DNA of 64,000 bases from Aquimarina sp042434915 (GTDB lineage Bacteria; Bacteroidota; Bacteroidia; Flavobacteriales; Flavobacteriaceae), in assembly GCF_042434915.1 (NCBI RefSeq), contig NZ_CP170198.1, positions 2,790,001 to 2,854,000 of the forward strand, read 5' to 3'. Shown piece by piece: positions 52,476 to 62,283 of the stretch (its first letter is position 1; each line of letters opens with the position of its first letter). A program made the position numbers and the translations under genes. A model generated the notes under the pieces. It saw only the letters and a list, made by a program, of their open reading frames with translations, was not told the DNA's origin and ran no database searches.

Positions 52476-53624
52476 TTAAAATTTTCTTTTGATTCTTCTC
52501 AAAATCGCTTTAATAAATAACCAAGACGGCATACTGCTCATAATCTTCAATTCCTGCAATATATTTGTTTCTTCATCAAGAAATTGAAGAATACGTGTTG
52601 TTTTATTTGCCTTGAATAGTCTTAGAAATAGCGAAGCACCTTTACCATTATATTTATATAGTACATCCAAAAGTAAAAGATCATAGATCCAGAATCTTGT
52701 TTTTTTATCAAATTTAGTTAAGTCCTCTGTGTGTTTCAAAAATGCAACCAGTTGAGTCACTTTTCTAGAACTATTTTTAAACGTAAACCCAGTACTCGCT
52801 TTTGTCCATCCCCCAGCGGTACCGATGTGCAGTACATTTTTGGAGTTTTTAGTTGAAAATGGATAAGAAGTCATGGGAATACTTCCCTTCTCTACCTCTT
52901 TAATTTGGTATTTAATAATACCTTTTTTATTCAAATAATTCGCTATTGCCTCTTCGTACTCTGAAGTAGCAAGTCGCTTTTCTGAAAATAAGGTATATTC
53001 AAAAAGTGCGTATGTTGGCGTTAATGGCAATACATACATAAATCGAGTGTTGCCTTGTTGAGCCACAGAAAAATCCATAAATGTTGCGACTTGATCATCG
53101 AATATAGGTTTATCAACCTGTACATACCATCCTATAAAATGTTGTTGAAGAACTGGATATTTTTGCTGATTTTTGTATTCAAAATTGTTTAAAATACTCG
53201 TGCATACTTTTTTTCCTTGATAAGCTGAATTTTGAGTTGTGACCATAACATAATGCTCTCGATCATCAATTGCAAGAACGGTGTCATATGAGATTTCGAT
53301 ATTTTTAACAGCAGCTATTTCTTTATAAACAAATGAGTAAAAATCACCACTTCTTATGTACTTATAAGTATATGGAGCTATCGGCACTGCTAACATGGAT
53401 TTCTTATCATTTACTAAAATCGTATTCCATACTTTGGTGACTACTTCATCCCAAATTCCTTTTCCTTGCTCCCAAAAACACCAGGTTCTATCGTCAAGCT
53501 GTTTTTTTTCTTTATCTAAAAGTAAAATTCTCTTATTAACAAAAAATGGATCTTGGGTCATAGCGTACGCAAGCATCAATCCAGAAGCTCCAGTTCCTGC
53601 TATTATATAATCATACTGATTCAT
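52476..53624 (-). CDS. crtY: Lycopene beta-cyclase (CrtY type)
   Basis: CrtY cyclises the end of lycopene or a related acyclic carotenoid to a beta-ionone ring. The 382-residue protein has the FAD-binding N-terminus YDYIIAGTGASGLMLAYAM and the conserved LDDRTWCFWE motif, plus TSYPF and GTAGGWTKASTGF near residues 250-270. It is the last gene of a carotenoid operon and overlaps cruF by 4 bp. Its length and the context fit a cyclase that acts on one end only, giving monocyclic products such as saproxanthin or myxol, but that is an inference. Confidence 0.87.
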   Translation of the reverse strand: MNQYDYIIAGTGASGLMLAYAMTQDPFFVNKRILLLDKEKKQLDDRTWCFWEQGKGIWDEVVTKVWNTILVNDKKSMLAVPIAPYTYKYIRSGDFYSFVYKEIAAVKNIEISYDTVLAIDDREHYVMVTTQNSAYQGKKVCTSILNNFEYKNQQKYPVLQQHFIGWYVQVDKPIFDDQVATFMDFSVAQQGNTRFMYVLPLTPTYALFEYTLFSEKRLATSEYEEAIANYLNKKGIIKYQIKEVEKGSIPMTSYPFSTKNSKNVLHIGTAGGWTKASTGFTFKNSSRKVTQLVAFLKHTEDLTKFDKKTRFWIYDLLLLDVLYKYNGKGASLFLRLFKANKTTRILQFLDEETNILQELKIMSSMPSWLFIKAILRRIKRKF

Positions 53625-54259
53625 AAGACCAAAAAAGTAAGAAAGAATACTAACATCGTTAAATAGATGTGGAGTGAAAGTGTCAATGAAAAAGATTTTA
53701 TAGTTTTCTGAAATAATATATGTGCCAAGAACGCTACCACCAACCAGCCAACATAATTTTGTAAAGGCACGATTCCCTGGTTAAACTCCCAAAAATCAAA
53801 TCTTGGTGCTACTTGTTCTATAACGAGATCTAGCAAAACCATTAGCAGAGATCCTATGAGCGCGGCTAGTGGCAATCGTTGTGTTATTTGCCTTGCTATC
53901 GCCGCAGTGCAATAGGTAAGCGTAGCCCAATTTACACCAATAATCCAAGGAACTCCATATAATTTTGCTCCTAAATTTTCACCATAACTATAATTGCCAA
54001 ATATTAATCCAAAATTGACTCCTGCCAATTCACTTACCATACCTAGAATAAAAGGAATTAAAAGTGCTAAGAACAAGCCCCCTCTCATTTCATGATGTAT
54101 CAAAATAAACACAAAGCTTATTATCAAGTTTAAGGGTGTCAAGGGCAAAAACCAAGTTTCATAACCCATAGCAATTCCAATAATACCAGATATATTAAAA
54201 AGCCAAAGAAGAAAAATAGATATCCTCAGTTTATGCTGGGCAAAAGAATCAGTTATCAT
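53621..54259 (-). CDS. cruF: Carotenoid 1,2-hydratase (CruF family, DUF422)
   Basis: The 212-residue membrane protein has about seven hydrophobic helices and conserved DUF422 blocks: LTPLNLIISFVFIL, MRGGLFLALLIPFILGMVSELAGVN, FGNYSYGENLGAKLYGVPWIIGVNW and LDLVIEQVAPRFDFWEF. CruF adds water across the psi-end double bond of lycopene-like carotenoids, giving the 1'-hydroxyl group of myxol and saproxanthin. It lies between crtD and crtY, as expected for this pathway. No signal peptide is needed. Confidence 0.82.
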   Translation of the reverse strand: MITDSFAQHKLRISIFLLWLFNISGIIGIAMGYETWFLPLTPLNLIISFVFILIHHEMRGGLFLALLIPFILGMVSELAGVNFGLIFGNYSYGENLGAKLYGVPWIIGVNWATLTYCTAAIARQITQRLPLAALIGSLLMVLLDLVIEQVAPRFDFWEFNQGIVPLQNYVGWLVVAFLAHILFQKTIKSFSLTLSLHIYLTMLVFFLTFLVL

Positions 54260-54302
54260 AAAATGATTTTAGTTTAAAAAAAAATAAACAATTATAAATT
54301 GC

Positions 54303-55784
54303 TTACAATTTATAATCTTTTTGAATGATATCCGTCGTAATTTTTGCAGACAATAAACATAAGGGTATACCCCCACCAGGATGAACACTACCTCCACAAA
54401 AGTATAAGTGCTTAATTTTTCTCGAAAAATTTGGATGTCTAAGAAATGCTGCAAATTTATCGTTGCTTGCAGCTCCATATAACGATCCTTGATAAGATTG
54501 CGTTGTACTTTCGATTGTAGAAGGGTCAAGAACTGCTTCTTCTTCTATTAGAGATGCTAGGTCAATTTTAAGAATTCGATTTAGTTTAGAAATAATATTA
54601 GCCTTAGTTTCCAAAATAATATCCTCCCAATTTTGACCAGTGTTTCCAGGAGCATTCACCATAACAAACCAGTTTTCTGAATCGGATGGTGCATCCTTAC
54701 TCTCATGCTTTGATGTTATATTGATATAAATCGTTGGATCTTTTGCAATCGTATTATTTTCAAAAATAGCATCGAACTCCTTTTTATATTCTTTAGCAAA
54801 AAAAATATTATGTAAATCTAATGCTGGAAACTTTTTCTTGATGCCCCAATAAAAAATTAAAGCAGAACTAGAACGTTCTTGCTGTAAGATTTTTTCGGGT
54901 GCTACATGCTTTTGAAGTAACTTTTTATAGGTTGGCACAATATCCATGTTAGAAATTATCATGTCACCATTCACCGCCTGGTTATCAACCACTATACCGT
55001 AGGCTTTATTTTTTTGTGTTAAGATCCTTTCTACAGACGACGAAAAATGAAACTTCACACCCACATCAGTAGCTAAATCATATAAAGACTTTGTTATTGA
55101 ATACATCCCTCCCGATGGAAAAAACGTGCCATAATGTTGTTCTAGATGAGGAATCATGGACATTATCCCTGGAGTTTTATAAGGAGAAGAACCATTATAC
55201 GTCGCAAAACGATTAAATAATTGTACGAGTTTTGGATCTTTAAAACTCCTCTCATTATATGCATTCAATGTTGTATTGATATTTAATTTTTGTAGTTGCG
55301 CTATGGATTTTAAGGTATCCCTTGATATATAGGTAGAAACTTTGTGTAACGATTTTTCTAAAAATAATGATGCTGTAAGATTATATTTTAATTGACTACG
55401 CTGAAAATAACGTTGCACGCTAGCTGCCTCATCATCAAAAACTCTCGCTGCTTCTTGTGCAAACTTTTCTTTATCAGAATACGCTTTGAATTTAAGTCCA
55501 TCATCGTAAAAATAATTACAGATTACATCTTTCTTTATATATGAAAAATGACTGGTTGCTTTTTTTCCACAAAGTTCAAATAATTCTTCTACAAATTGAG
55601 GCATTGTAAATAAAGAAGGTCCACAGTCAAAACGATAGTCTCCCAAATTCATTTCTGACAATTTCCCGCCAGGATAGGTATTTTGCTCATATACATGAAC
55701 TATGACACCTGCAGCACTTAATCTGATAGCTGTCGCTATTCCAGCTATTCCTGCACCAATAACTATTGCCTTTTTTTTATGCAT
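54303..55784 (-). CDS. crtD: 1-hydroxycarotenoid 3,4-desaturase (CrtD, phytoene-desaturase family)
   Basis: This 493-residue FAD enzyme has the N-terminal KKAIVIGAGIAGIATAIRL, the substrate-side GGKLSEMNLGDYRFDCGPSLF motif, and the C-terminal YFCGGSVHPGGGIPLCLLSA. It belongs to the CrtI/CrtN/CrtD amine-oxidase group. CrtD rather than CrtI is inferred from its place directly before cruF; a fused or separate crtB/crtI and crtZ are not in the window. It introduces the 3,4-double bond next to the 1-hydroxyl group. The cyclase and CruF genes follow within 44 bp. Confidence 0.78.
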   Translation of the reverse strand: MHKKKAIVIGAGIAGIATAIRLSAAGVIVHVYEQNTYPGGKLSEMNLGDYRFDCGPSLFTMPQFVEELFELCGKKATSHFSYIKKDVICNYFYDDGLKFKAYSDKEKFAQEAARVFDDEAASVQRYFQRSQLKYNLTASLFLEKSLHKVSTYISRDTLKSIAQLQKLNINTTLNAYNERSFKDPKLVQLFNRFATYNGSSPYKTPGIMSMIPHLEQHYGTFFPSGGMYSITKSLYDLATDVGVKFHFSSSVERILTQKNKAYGIVVDNQAVNGDMIISNMDIVPTYKKLLQKHVAPEKILQQERSSSALIFYWGIKKKFPALDLHNIFFAKEYKKEFDAIFENNTIAKDPTIYINITSKHESKDAPSDSENWFVMVNAPGNTGQNWEDIILETKANIISKLNRILKIDLASLIEEEAVLDPSTIESTTQSYQGSLYGAASNDKFAAFLRHPNFSRKIKHLYFCGGSVHPGGGIPLCLLSAKITTDIIQKDYKL

Positions 55785-55869
55785 ATTTTTTAAAAGTAAA
55801 ATCTCAGACTTCGCAAAATTGCTTAATATCCTTAAGATTTTATATATTTATTACCAAATCTAAAATATA

Positions 55870-56283
55870 ATGAAACAGGGTCTTCTATTAATAGCATTAA
55901 TTATATCTTTTTTAACTATCCAAGCACAAGATTCGACAGCTGTTAGTTCTCCAAAAATTATAACCAAAATAGAAACTGGTGAATCGGTAAAATTAAATGA
56001 TATTACTATAACTTTTAAAAAAGTTACAGAAGATTCTCGATGCCCCAAAGGAGTTGAATGCTTCACAGCTGGACAGGCAACCATACTTATACAAATCGAA
56101 ACTCCAGAAGGAAGTAATGAGCAAAAGCTTATTTTTGGCACTAATCATATAACCCCAGAAAATAATAAAGAAATTATAGCCTCGCAAGATCGTCGTATTA
56201 TCGCTTATAATTTGGAACCTTACCCCCTTATAGATACAAATTTGGCTACAGTTAAATATTATTTACAGGTAATGATCGAATAA
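55870..56283 (+). CDS. Small secreted protein with conserved DSRCP motif
   Basis: The 137-residue protein has a signal peptide (LLLIALIISFLTIQAQ, cut near residue 20) and then a compact beta-rich domain with VKLNDITITFKKVTEDSRCPKG and GVECFTAGQATILIQIETPEG; the two Cys probably form a disulfide. I recognise the DSRCP-x-x-x-x-C pattern from many short Bacteroidota exported proteins of unknown function. It is divergent from crtD and has no operon partner. Confidence 0.65.
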   Translation: MKQGLLLIALIISFLTIQAQDSTAVSSPKIITKIETGESVKLNDITITFKKVTEDSRCPKGVECFTAGQATILIQIETPEGSNEQKLIFGTNHITPENNKEIIASQDRRIIAYNLEPYPLIDTNLATVKYYLQVMIE

Positions 56284-56330
56284 CATAAGACTCTTATAAG
56301 GATTGCAAAAGAAATGCGTTCCTTTGCTGT

Positions 56331-57254
56331 ATGATATCAAATACTGCAAAAGCTCACATTGCATTATTAAGTGTTAATGTAATTTATGGAGCTAATTATC
56401 TTATTGCAAAAGGATTAATGCCCAACAAAATTGGACCCTCGGCATTAGTATTTTTACGAATTGCAATTGCTGGTCTACTCTTCTTATTTCTCAAATCCTT
56501 TCAAAATGAGCGAGTAGATCGCAGCGATCTAGCCAAATTAGCATTATGTGGGTTTTTGGGTGTTGCTACCAATCAATTTTTTTCGATGAATGGTCTAAGC
56601 TTAACCTCACCTGTTGATGCAGCGATTATTGTAACTGCTATCCCTATTTTTACAGTGATTATCAGTTTTTTTTACTTGAATGAATCACTTACCCTCCCTC
56701 GGATTTTGGGTATTATTCTTGGCGCAAGCGGAGCCATACTATTGATTTATCTAGGAAATTCGGCAGTAGGATCAGGTTCATTAATTGGAAACATTTTTGT
56801 GGGGATTAATGCATTATCTTTTTCGTTTTATTTAGTTTTGGTAAAACCACTAATGTCAAAGTATAAACCTATTACTGTTATTGGATGGACTTTTACTTTT
56901 GGGTTTTTATGTATGTTTCCCTTTTGTATACAAGATCTATTGACTACCAATTTTAGTTTGTTTGACACATCGAATTGGGTCGCACTTAGCTATGTAGTCA
57001 TTGGACCAACATTTCTTGCTTACTTACTTAATATGTTTGCATTACAACATGTCAAACCAGCAGTTTCTGGTAGTTATATTTATGTGCAACCAGTAATTGC
57101 GATGCTACTCGTAGCTGCAGCGAGCTATTATATAATTGATAGTCAGTACAAAGGAGACATCACTATCGAAAAACTACTATGTTGTGGATTAATAGTAGTT
57201 GGGGTGTATCTTATTAGTAAAAATAAAACCGCTCCTATTCGCGGATTAAAATAA
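56331..57254 (+). CDS. EamA/DMT-superfamily transporter
   Basis: The 307-residue protein has ten predicted membrane helices in two EamA repeats (for example HIALLSVNVIYGANYLIAKGLM at the start and VGINALSFSFYLVLVKPLM at the second repeat), the layout of drug/metabolite exporters. The substrate cannot be read from the sequence; members export amino acids, nucleosides or drugs. The PTFLAYLLNMFALQHVKPA segment is typical of the family's C-terminal half. It converges on the feo operon with 1 bp between stop codons. Confidence 0.87.
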   Translation: MISNTAKAHIALLSVNVIYGANYLIAKGLMPNKIGPSALVFLRIAIAGLLFLFLKSFQNERVDRSDLAKLALCGFLGVATNQFFSMNGLSLTSPVDAAIIVTAIPIFTVIISFFYLNESLTLPRILGIILGASGAILLIYLGNSAVGSGSLIGNIFVGINALSFSFYLVLVKPLMSKYKPITVIGWTFTFGFLCMFPFCIQDLLTTNFSLFDTSNWVALSYVVIGPTFLAYLLNMFALQHVKPAVSGSYIYVQPVIAMLLVAAASYYIIDSQYKGDITIEKLLCCGLIVVGVYLISKNKTAPIRGLK

Positions 57255-57255
57255 G

Positions 57256-57411
57256 TTAATGACAGCCACATTTATGCTCGGCACACGTAGTTAGTGATTT
57301 TTTTGAAGTAGAAGAAGATAAACTTGGCTTCCAAATAAATTTGGTCACCAAATACCAAATCGCATATAGAACAACGAGAACGACTAAGACATTTTGAATT
57401 ATTAAATTCAT
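57256..57411 (-). CDS. FeoB-associated Cys-rich membrane protein
   Basis: This 51-residue gene follows feoB by 40 bp on the same strand. The N-terminus MNLIIQNVLVVLVVLYAIWY is a single membrane helix, followed by a polar tail ending CAEHKCGCH, with three Cys and two His, as in the small FeoB-associated proteins found behind feoB in many Bacteroidota. The Cys/His tail may bind iron or a metal cofactor for the FeoB channel. The frame is complete from ATG 57411 to TAA. Confidence 0.85.
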   Translation of the reverse strand: MNLIIQNVLVVLVVLYAIWYLVTKFIWKPSLSSSTSKKSLTTCAEHKCGCH

Positions 57412-57451
57412 ACTTACTTTTTATTTAAAACTAAAGATAGTAAAATCCCAT

Positions 57452-59548
57452 TTATTTCAATAATTGATACGCAAACAAAGCTACAATATATGCCATACCA
57501 GTCATTACTACAAATTGTAAAATTGGCCATTTCCAACTATTAGTTTCTCTTTTTACAATTGCTAATGTGCTCATACACTGCATGGCAAAAGCATAAAACA
57601 AAAGCAATGAGATACCACTAGCGAGATTAAAGAGGGGGCCTCCCAATACGGGATTTACCTCTCCAGCCATTCTATTCTTTATAGTCTCTTCTTCTTCACT
57701 TCCTACACTATAAATTGTAGCTAAGGTGCCTACAAAAACTTCTCTAGCTGCAAAAGAGCTTATAATACCAATTCCTATTTTCCAATCATAACCTAGAGGC
57801 GCTACGATTGGCTCAATAGCTTTACCAGCATGTCCTATAAAAGAATATTCAAGTTTATAAGAGGCTGTCTCTCGTTCTAATTCTTCTTGAGAAGCATCAG
57901 GAAACTGTGTACTTACAATTTGCTCGGCATTATCAAAATCACTAGTTGGACCATAGCTTGCTAATACCCATAATACTATAGAAATTGCCAAAATAATTTT
58001 ACCCGCACCAAAAACAAAGGCTTTTGTTTTTTCGACAACATTAATGAAAACATTTTTAATGAGCGGAATTTTATAGCCTGGCATTTCGACAACAAAGTAT
58101 GTTTTTCCTTTTATATTTAATAGTATATCAAGTACCCAAGCAGAACCAATAGCTGCACCAAAACCAATAAAGTATAATAACATAAGTGCTATACTTTGGT
58201 AACTAAAAACCCATGCCACTTTTTCGTCTGGTATGACCAATGATATGATAATTAGATATACTGGTAAACGAGCAGAACAGGTAGTAAAAGGTACAACCAA
58301 AATTGTGATTAATCTTTCTTTCCAGTTTTCGATATTGCGTGTAGCCATTACCGCAGGGATAGCACAGGCGGTTCCTGAAATTAACGGAACAACACTTTTT
58401 CCGCTCAATCCAAAACGTCGCATAATACGATCCATGAGAAATACTACTCTACTCATGTAACCGCTCTCTTCGAGTATAGAAATAAATAAAAATAAGAACG
58501 CAATTTGCGGAATGAATATTACGATACCACCCAATCCAGGTATGATACCATCGGTTATCAAATCTATAAAAGGACCCGTTGGCAGATGTGACTTAACAGT
58601 TTCACTTAACCAAGCAAAACCTTCATCAATAAGATCCATTGGGTACGATGACCAATCGTATATGGCCTGAAAAATTAAAAGAAGAATCCCAAAAAATATA
58701 AAATAACCCCAAAACTTATGAGTGAGAATTCTATCTAATTTAGCTCTAAGACCTGTAGCTGCCTTCTCATCGACAACCATACCTTCTTTGAGCACAGAAT
58801 TGATGAATTGATATCTTTTGATGGCTTCTTTTTGCTGATATCTTTTTAATTCACTTTCTGTTTTGATTTGAAAATCTGGAGTAATGCCCACTGATTTCTT
58901 ATCCACCTTTCTAAAATTGACATCTTGTGTAATGACTAGCCAAAGTTTATACAAGGATTGCTTTGGAAATGCTTTTTGTAAACGATCGAAATAGTCATTA
59001 TCAAAGGATAATGCGTTAACACAAGGTGTTGTTGGCAGAAGCGTGTAAGAGCTAATCAAAGTTTTAAGTTCTTCAATACCCTCACGCTTTCGAGCGCTTA
59101 CTAAAACGATTTTAGTCTTCAATTGCTTCTCCAAGAGTGGAATGTCTAATGTAATACCCTTACGTTTCATACGGTCGGCCATATTAATGACCAATATCGT
59201 CGGTATTTCAAGATCTTTGATTTGTGTAAAAAGAAGTAAATTTCGTTTTAAATTTTCTACATCACTTACCACTACAGCAACATCAGGAAAATCTTTGTCT
59301 TTTTTGTTTAGCAATAGCTCAATAACTACATTTTCGTCTAATGACGATGCATTAAGACTATAAGTACCTGGCAAATCAAGTATATGAGCCTTTACTCCTC
59401 TTGCTAACTTACATATACCTTCTTTCTTTTCTACGGTTATACCAGGATAGTTTCCAACTTGCTGATTAAGACCTGTAAGTAAGTTGAAGACAGATGTCTT
59501 TCCTGTGTTCGGATTTCCGATAAGTGAGACCTTGATCTGCTTTGCCAT
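57452..59548 (-). CDS. feoB: Ferrous iron transport protein B
   Basis: The 698-residue GTP-dependent Fe2+ transporter has a cytosolic G domain with P-loop GNPNTGKT (11-18), G3 DLPGTYSL and G4 NMADR, a linker with helical GDI-like region, and a C-terminal membrane domain with two Gate repeats (VVPLISGTACAIPAVMATRN; FVGTLATIYSVG). Fe2+ enters through the inner membrane and is driven by the G domain. It follows feoA by 15 bp and precedes the Cys-rich partner by 40 bp, so the three form an operon, probably iron-regulated. Confidence 0.95.
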   Translation of the reverse strand: MAKQIKVSLIGNPNTGKTSVFNLLTGLNQQVGNYPGITVEKKEGICKLARGVKAHILDLPGTYSLNASSLDENVVIELLLNKKDKDFPDVAVVVSDVENLKRNLLLFTQIKDLEIPTILVINMADRMKRKGITLDIPLLEKQLKTKIVLVSARKREGIEELKTLISSYTLLPTTPCVNALSFDNDYFDRLQKAFPKQSLYKLWLVITQDVNFRKVDKKSVGITPDFQIKTESELKRYQQKEAIKRYQFINSVLKEGMVVDEKAATGLRAKLDRILTHKFWGYFIFFGILLLIFQAIYDWSSYPMDLIDEGFAWLSETVKSHLPTGPFIDLITDGIIPGLGGIVIFIPQIAFLFLFISILEESGYMSRVVFLMDRIMRRFGLSGKSVVPLISGTACAIPAVMATRNIENWKERLITILVVPFTTCSARLPVYLIIISLVIPDEKVAWVFSYQSIALMLLYFIGFGAAIGSAWVLDILLNIKGKTYFVVEMPGYKIPLIKNVFINVVEKTKAFVFGAGKIILAISIVLWVLASYGPTSDFDNAEQIVSTQFPDASQEELERETASYKLEYSFIGHAGKAIEPIVAPLGYDWKIGIGIISSFAAREVFVGTLATIYSVGSEEEETIKNRMAGEVNPVLGGPLFNLASGISLLLFYAFAMQCMSTLAIVKRETNSWKWPILQFVVMTGMAYIVALFAYQLLK

Positions 59549-59563
59549 TTGTATCGGGAGGAA

Positions 59564-59791
59564 TTAAATGATTTGAATCTCAATTTGAGATGCAATTTCT
59601 TTCCTAATAGCCAAATGACTACCATTTATATTTAAATACATAGGGCATTGAAAAGGAGCGGTCATTAATAACTGAACCTCATTGCCAGGGAGACAACCCA
59701 TTTCTAACAACTTTAGAGGAATAATATCTGAAGTGATTTCTTTGATCAAAGCACGCTGACCGCGCTTGAGATTCGCTATTGTGACTTTCAA
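59564..59791 (-). CDS. feoA: FeoA family protein
   Basis: FeoA is a small SH3-like cytosolic protein that helps FeoB. The 75-residue protein has the family pattern: a KVTIANLKRGQRALIKEI strand start, LLEMGCLPGNEVQLLMTAP, and a terminal LAIRKEIASQIEIQII strand. The ATG at 59791 is 6 bp from a weak AT-rich near-palindrome (see rejected items). The operon is feoA-feoB-Cys-rich protein. Confidence 0.9.
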   Translation of the reverse strand: MKVTIANLKRGQRALIKEITSDIIPLKLLEMGCLPGNEVQLLMTAPFQCPMYLNINGSHLAIRKEIASQIEIQII

Positions 59792-59887
59792 ATCTTATTT
59801 AGATTAAATTTAAACAAGACAAAAATACGGGAAAATTGCTGAATCGAAAAGCCAAAGTCAAAATAAAAATTTGAATCCTCTAAAATA

Positions 59888-60556
59888 TTACTTTTGTCTC
59901 TTGAGAAGCTCTATATCTTCTAGCAATCTATCAATAGCTTCGGGATCAGTACCGTCATAAAAACCACGTATCCTTTTTTTCTTGTCAACCAATATAAAGT
60001 TTTCTGTATGTACTAGATCATAAGGACCCCCATCTCCTTCCGTTTTGGCAACCAAATAGGATTTACGAGCTAAATCATAAATTTGTTTTTTATCACCAGT
60101 TACCAGATTCCATTTTTTATCGATCACTCCCTTTTCTATGGCATATTTTTTTAATCGTGCTACACTATCAATTTTGGGAGTTACGCTATGAGATAAAAGT
60201 AAAATTTCTGGATCGTCCTTTACTTTATTTTGTATTTGTTTCATGTGCCCCGTCATAATTGGGCATATGGTTTGACATGTGGTAAAAAAGAAATCTGCTA
60301 CATAAATTTTGTTTTCATAATCCTGCTGCGTAACTACACTTCCGTTTTGATTTATCAATCTAAAATCAGAAATTTTGTGATATTTGCGAACCTCTTGCAT
60401 GGTACTGTCTACTAATTCTTTATTAACCATATCGGGTTCATATACTGGCAATGTACGGTCAGGTTTGAGAATTGAATAAATGATTGAAATAATAATTACT
60501 GATAACACAAACAGAACAACTCCGAAAAATTTATACTTTGCAAAAAATTGTAACAT
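59888..60556 (-). CDS. SCO family protein (copper chaperone/thioredoxin fold)
   Basis: The 222-residue protein has an N-terminal membrane anchor (FFGVVLFVLSVIIISIIYSIL), then a thioredoxin-like domain with the copper-binding C-x3-C motif in FFTTCQTICPIMTGHMKQI and the conserved His in DLVHTENFILVDKKKRIRG. SCO proteins deliver copper to the CuA site of cytochrome c oxidase or reduce its cysteines, facing the periplasm. A promoter box at 60575-60582 sits 19 bp before the ATG. No cox genes are nearby. Confidence 0.88.
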   Translation of the reverse strand: MLQFFAKYKFFGVVLFVLSVIIISIIYSILKPDRTLPVYEPDMVNKELVDSTMQEVRKYHKISDFRLINQNGSVVTQQDYENKIYVADFFFTTCQTICPIMTGHMKQIQNKVKDDPEILLLSHSVTPKIDSVARLKKYAIEKGVIDKKWNLVTGDKKQIYDLARKSYLVAKTEGDGGPYDLVHTENFILVDKKKRIRGFYDGTDPEAIDRLLEDIELLKRQK

Positions 60557-60574
60557 AAGGTTTTTTCTATGCTA

Positions 60575-60582
60575 CAAAATTA
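60575..60582 (-). promoter_or_regulatory. -7 promoter box TAATTTTG for the SCO gene
   Basis: On the minus strand, TAnnTTTG 18 bp before ATG 60556. Confidence 0.45.
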
Positions 60583-60678
60583 CGAGGTTTCTCTTATCGA
60601 AATCAAGTAATAGTGACAAAATTAAATTATTTAGTGCATCTGCTAGATCGATTTCTTTTATAAACCCCTCTAAAAGAT

Positions 60679-60686
60679 TACTTTTG
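60679..60686 (+). promoter_or_regulatory. -7 promoter box TACTTTTG for rseP
   Basis: TAnnTTTG 25 bp before ATG 60712. Confidence 0.5.
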
Positions 60687-60711
60687 CCTGATCTTAAATT
60701 GAACAAGACGT

Positions 60712-62067
60712 ATGAGTCCATTTTTTATAAAAGCTATTCAGTTATTACTTAGCTTATCATTTTTAATTATTTTACATGAGCTCGGGCATTTTATTCCGGC
60801 AAAAATCTTTAAAACAAGAGTTGAAAAATTTTACCTCTTCTTCGACGTTAAATTCTCTCTTTTCAAAAAGAAAATTGGAGAAACCGTCTACGGTATTGGA
60901 TGGCTACCTCTGGGGGGATATGTGAAAATCTCTGGAATGATTGATGAGAGTATGGATAAGGATCAATTAGCTGGTCCACCACAACCTTGGGAGTTTAGAT
61001 CCAAACCCGCATGGCAACGTTTAATTATTATGCTGGGTGGGGTTACGGTTAATTTTGTACTTGCGATTATCATTTATGCTGGTTTATCCTATGCGTATGG
61101 TGATCAATATATTAAAAACGGAAGCCTCAAAGATGGTATATATGTAACTCAACCCGAGATCGGAGAGAAACTAGGTATCCAGACTGGTGATAATATTGTT
61201 GCTATTGATGGTGCTCCTATTGAAAATCTTGGGAAGCTTCCATTAGAAATAGTCAATGGAAATACCATGACTATAGAGCGTGATGGGAGAACAATCACTC
61301 AAGAAATTCCTGTAGATTTTATTGAGAAATTACTGGAGAATGATGAGAAAATCTCCTTTATTATGCCAAGACAGCTTTTTATTATATTGGAAGCGACAAA
61401 AGATATGCATAATGCAGATGCAGGATTCAAAAAAGGAGATGAAGTAATCGCTATTAATGGCACCCCGATGCGATATTTTGATGAAGTCGCTACGTTTTTA
61501 GACAATAATAAAAACACCACTGCTTCCATTTTGGTAAAACGAAATGATGGTTCTGAAGCTACTATAAATGAAAAAATAAACGCTGACGGTAAATTGGGAG
61601 TAAGCCTAATGGAACTCAAGCTGAAAGAAATGGAAGCCCGTGGTCTTTTAACCGTTGAAAAAATTGACTATACCTTCTTAGAATCTATACCTGCTGGTAT
61701 TAATAAAGGTGTTTCTATCTTAAGTGGATACATCAAGCAAATGAAGAAGATTTTTAATCCAGATACTGGGGCTTACAAGGGTGTAGGTGGCTTTGGTGCG
61801 ATTGGTGGTCTGTTTCCAGATGTATGGGATTGGCCAACTTTCTGGGGAACTACTGCATTTATCTCGATCATACTTGCATTTATGAACATTTTGCCGATTC
61901 CTGCATTAGACGGAGGGCATGTTATGTTTTTATTATATGAAATTATTTCGGGTAGGAAACCCAATGATAAATTTATGGAATATGCTCAAGTTGTTGGATT
62001 TATTATTTTAATCACTCTCTTGCTTTTTGCCAACGGGAATGATGTTTATAAATTAATCTTCGATTAA
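60712..62067 (+). CDS. rseP: Site-2 intramembrane metalloprotease RseP
   Basis: RseP cleaves anti-sigma factors and remnant signal peptides within the membrane. The 451-residue protein has the zinc site HELGH at 22-26 in the first membrane helix, two PDZ-like regions (about 130-210 and 225-300, both beginning with gated GIQTGDNIVAIDGAPI-like and GDEVIAINGTPM turns), and the third zinc ligand in ILPIPALDGGH near residue 400. It is an inner-membrane protein. The gene is monocistronic, and the tRNA-Asn follows after a terminator. Confidence 0.93.
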   Translation: MSPFFIKAIQLLLSLSFLIILHELGHFIPAKIFKTRVEKFYLFFDVKFSLFKKKIGETVYGIGWLPLGGYVKISGMIDESMDKDQLAGPPQPWEFRSKPAWQRLIIMLGGVTVNFVLAIIIYAGLSYAYGDQYIKNGSLKDGIYVTQPEIGEKLGIQTGDNIVAIDGAPIENLGKLPLEIVNGNTMTIERDGRTITQEIPVDFIEKLLENDEKISFIMPRQLFIILEATKDMHNADAGFKKGDEVIAINGTPMRYFDEVATFLDNNKNTTASILVKRNDGSEATINEKINADGKLGVSLMELKLKEMEARGLLTVEKIDYTFLESIPAGINKGVSILSGYIKQMKKIFNPDTGAYKGVGGFGAIGGLFPDVWDWPTFWGTTAFISIILAFMNILPIPALDGGHVMFLLYEIISGRKPNDKFMEYAQVVGFIILITLLLFANGNDVYKLIFD

Positions 62068-62109
62068 TTAAAATAATATTTACGTTAATTTGATAACCTA
62101 AAATAGTAT

Positions 62110-62140
62110 ATCCCACTGCTTTAAAAGTAGTGGGATTTTT
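62110..62140 (+). terminator. Terminator behind rseP
   Basis: ATCCCACTGCTT and AAGTAGTGGGAT form a 12-bp stem (one G-T pair) with a 3-nt loop, followed by TTTT. Confidence 0.75.
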
Positions 62141-62233
62141 ATATCCGTTCTCTTGACAATTTGCCTTAATAAAAAAAGAGTCTTTTAAATGTAAAAAAAA
62201 TAAAAAAACTTTTTGAGGATATAAAAAATAGTA

Positions 62234-62241
62234 TATATTTG
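62234..62241 (+). promoter_or_regulatory. tRNA-Asn promoter: TATATTTG with a -33 TTG
   Basis: TAnnTTTG 43 bp before the mature tRNA, with TTTTG at 62211-62215 placing a -33 TTG 18 bp upstream. This is the most complete promoter in the window. Confidence 0.65.
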
Positions 62242-62283
62242 CACTCGCAAACAGGAAATATCCTAAGATTTGCAAAATTAAAA

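Noticed and set aside
59798..59814. AT-rich near-palindrome TTTAGATTAAATTTAAA before feoA, suggestive of an iron-regulator box
   Set aside because: The symmetry is weak, the base composition alone explains much of it, and the Fur or DtxR consensus is not met well enough to report it as a site.
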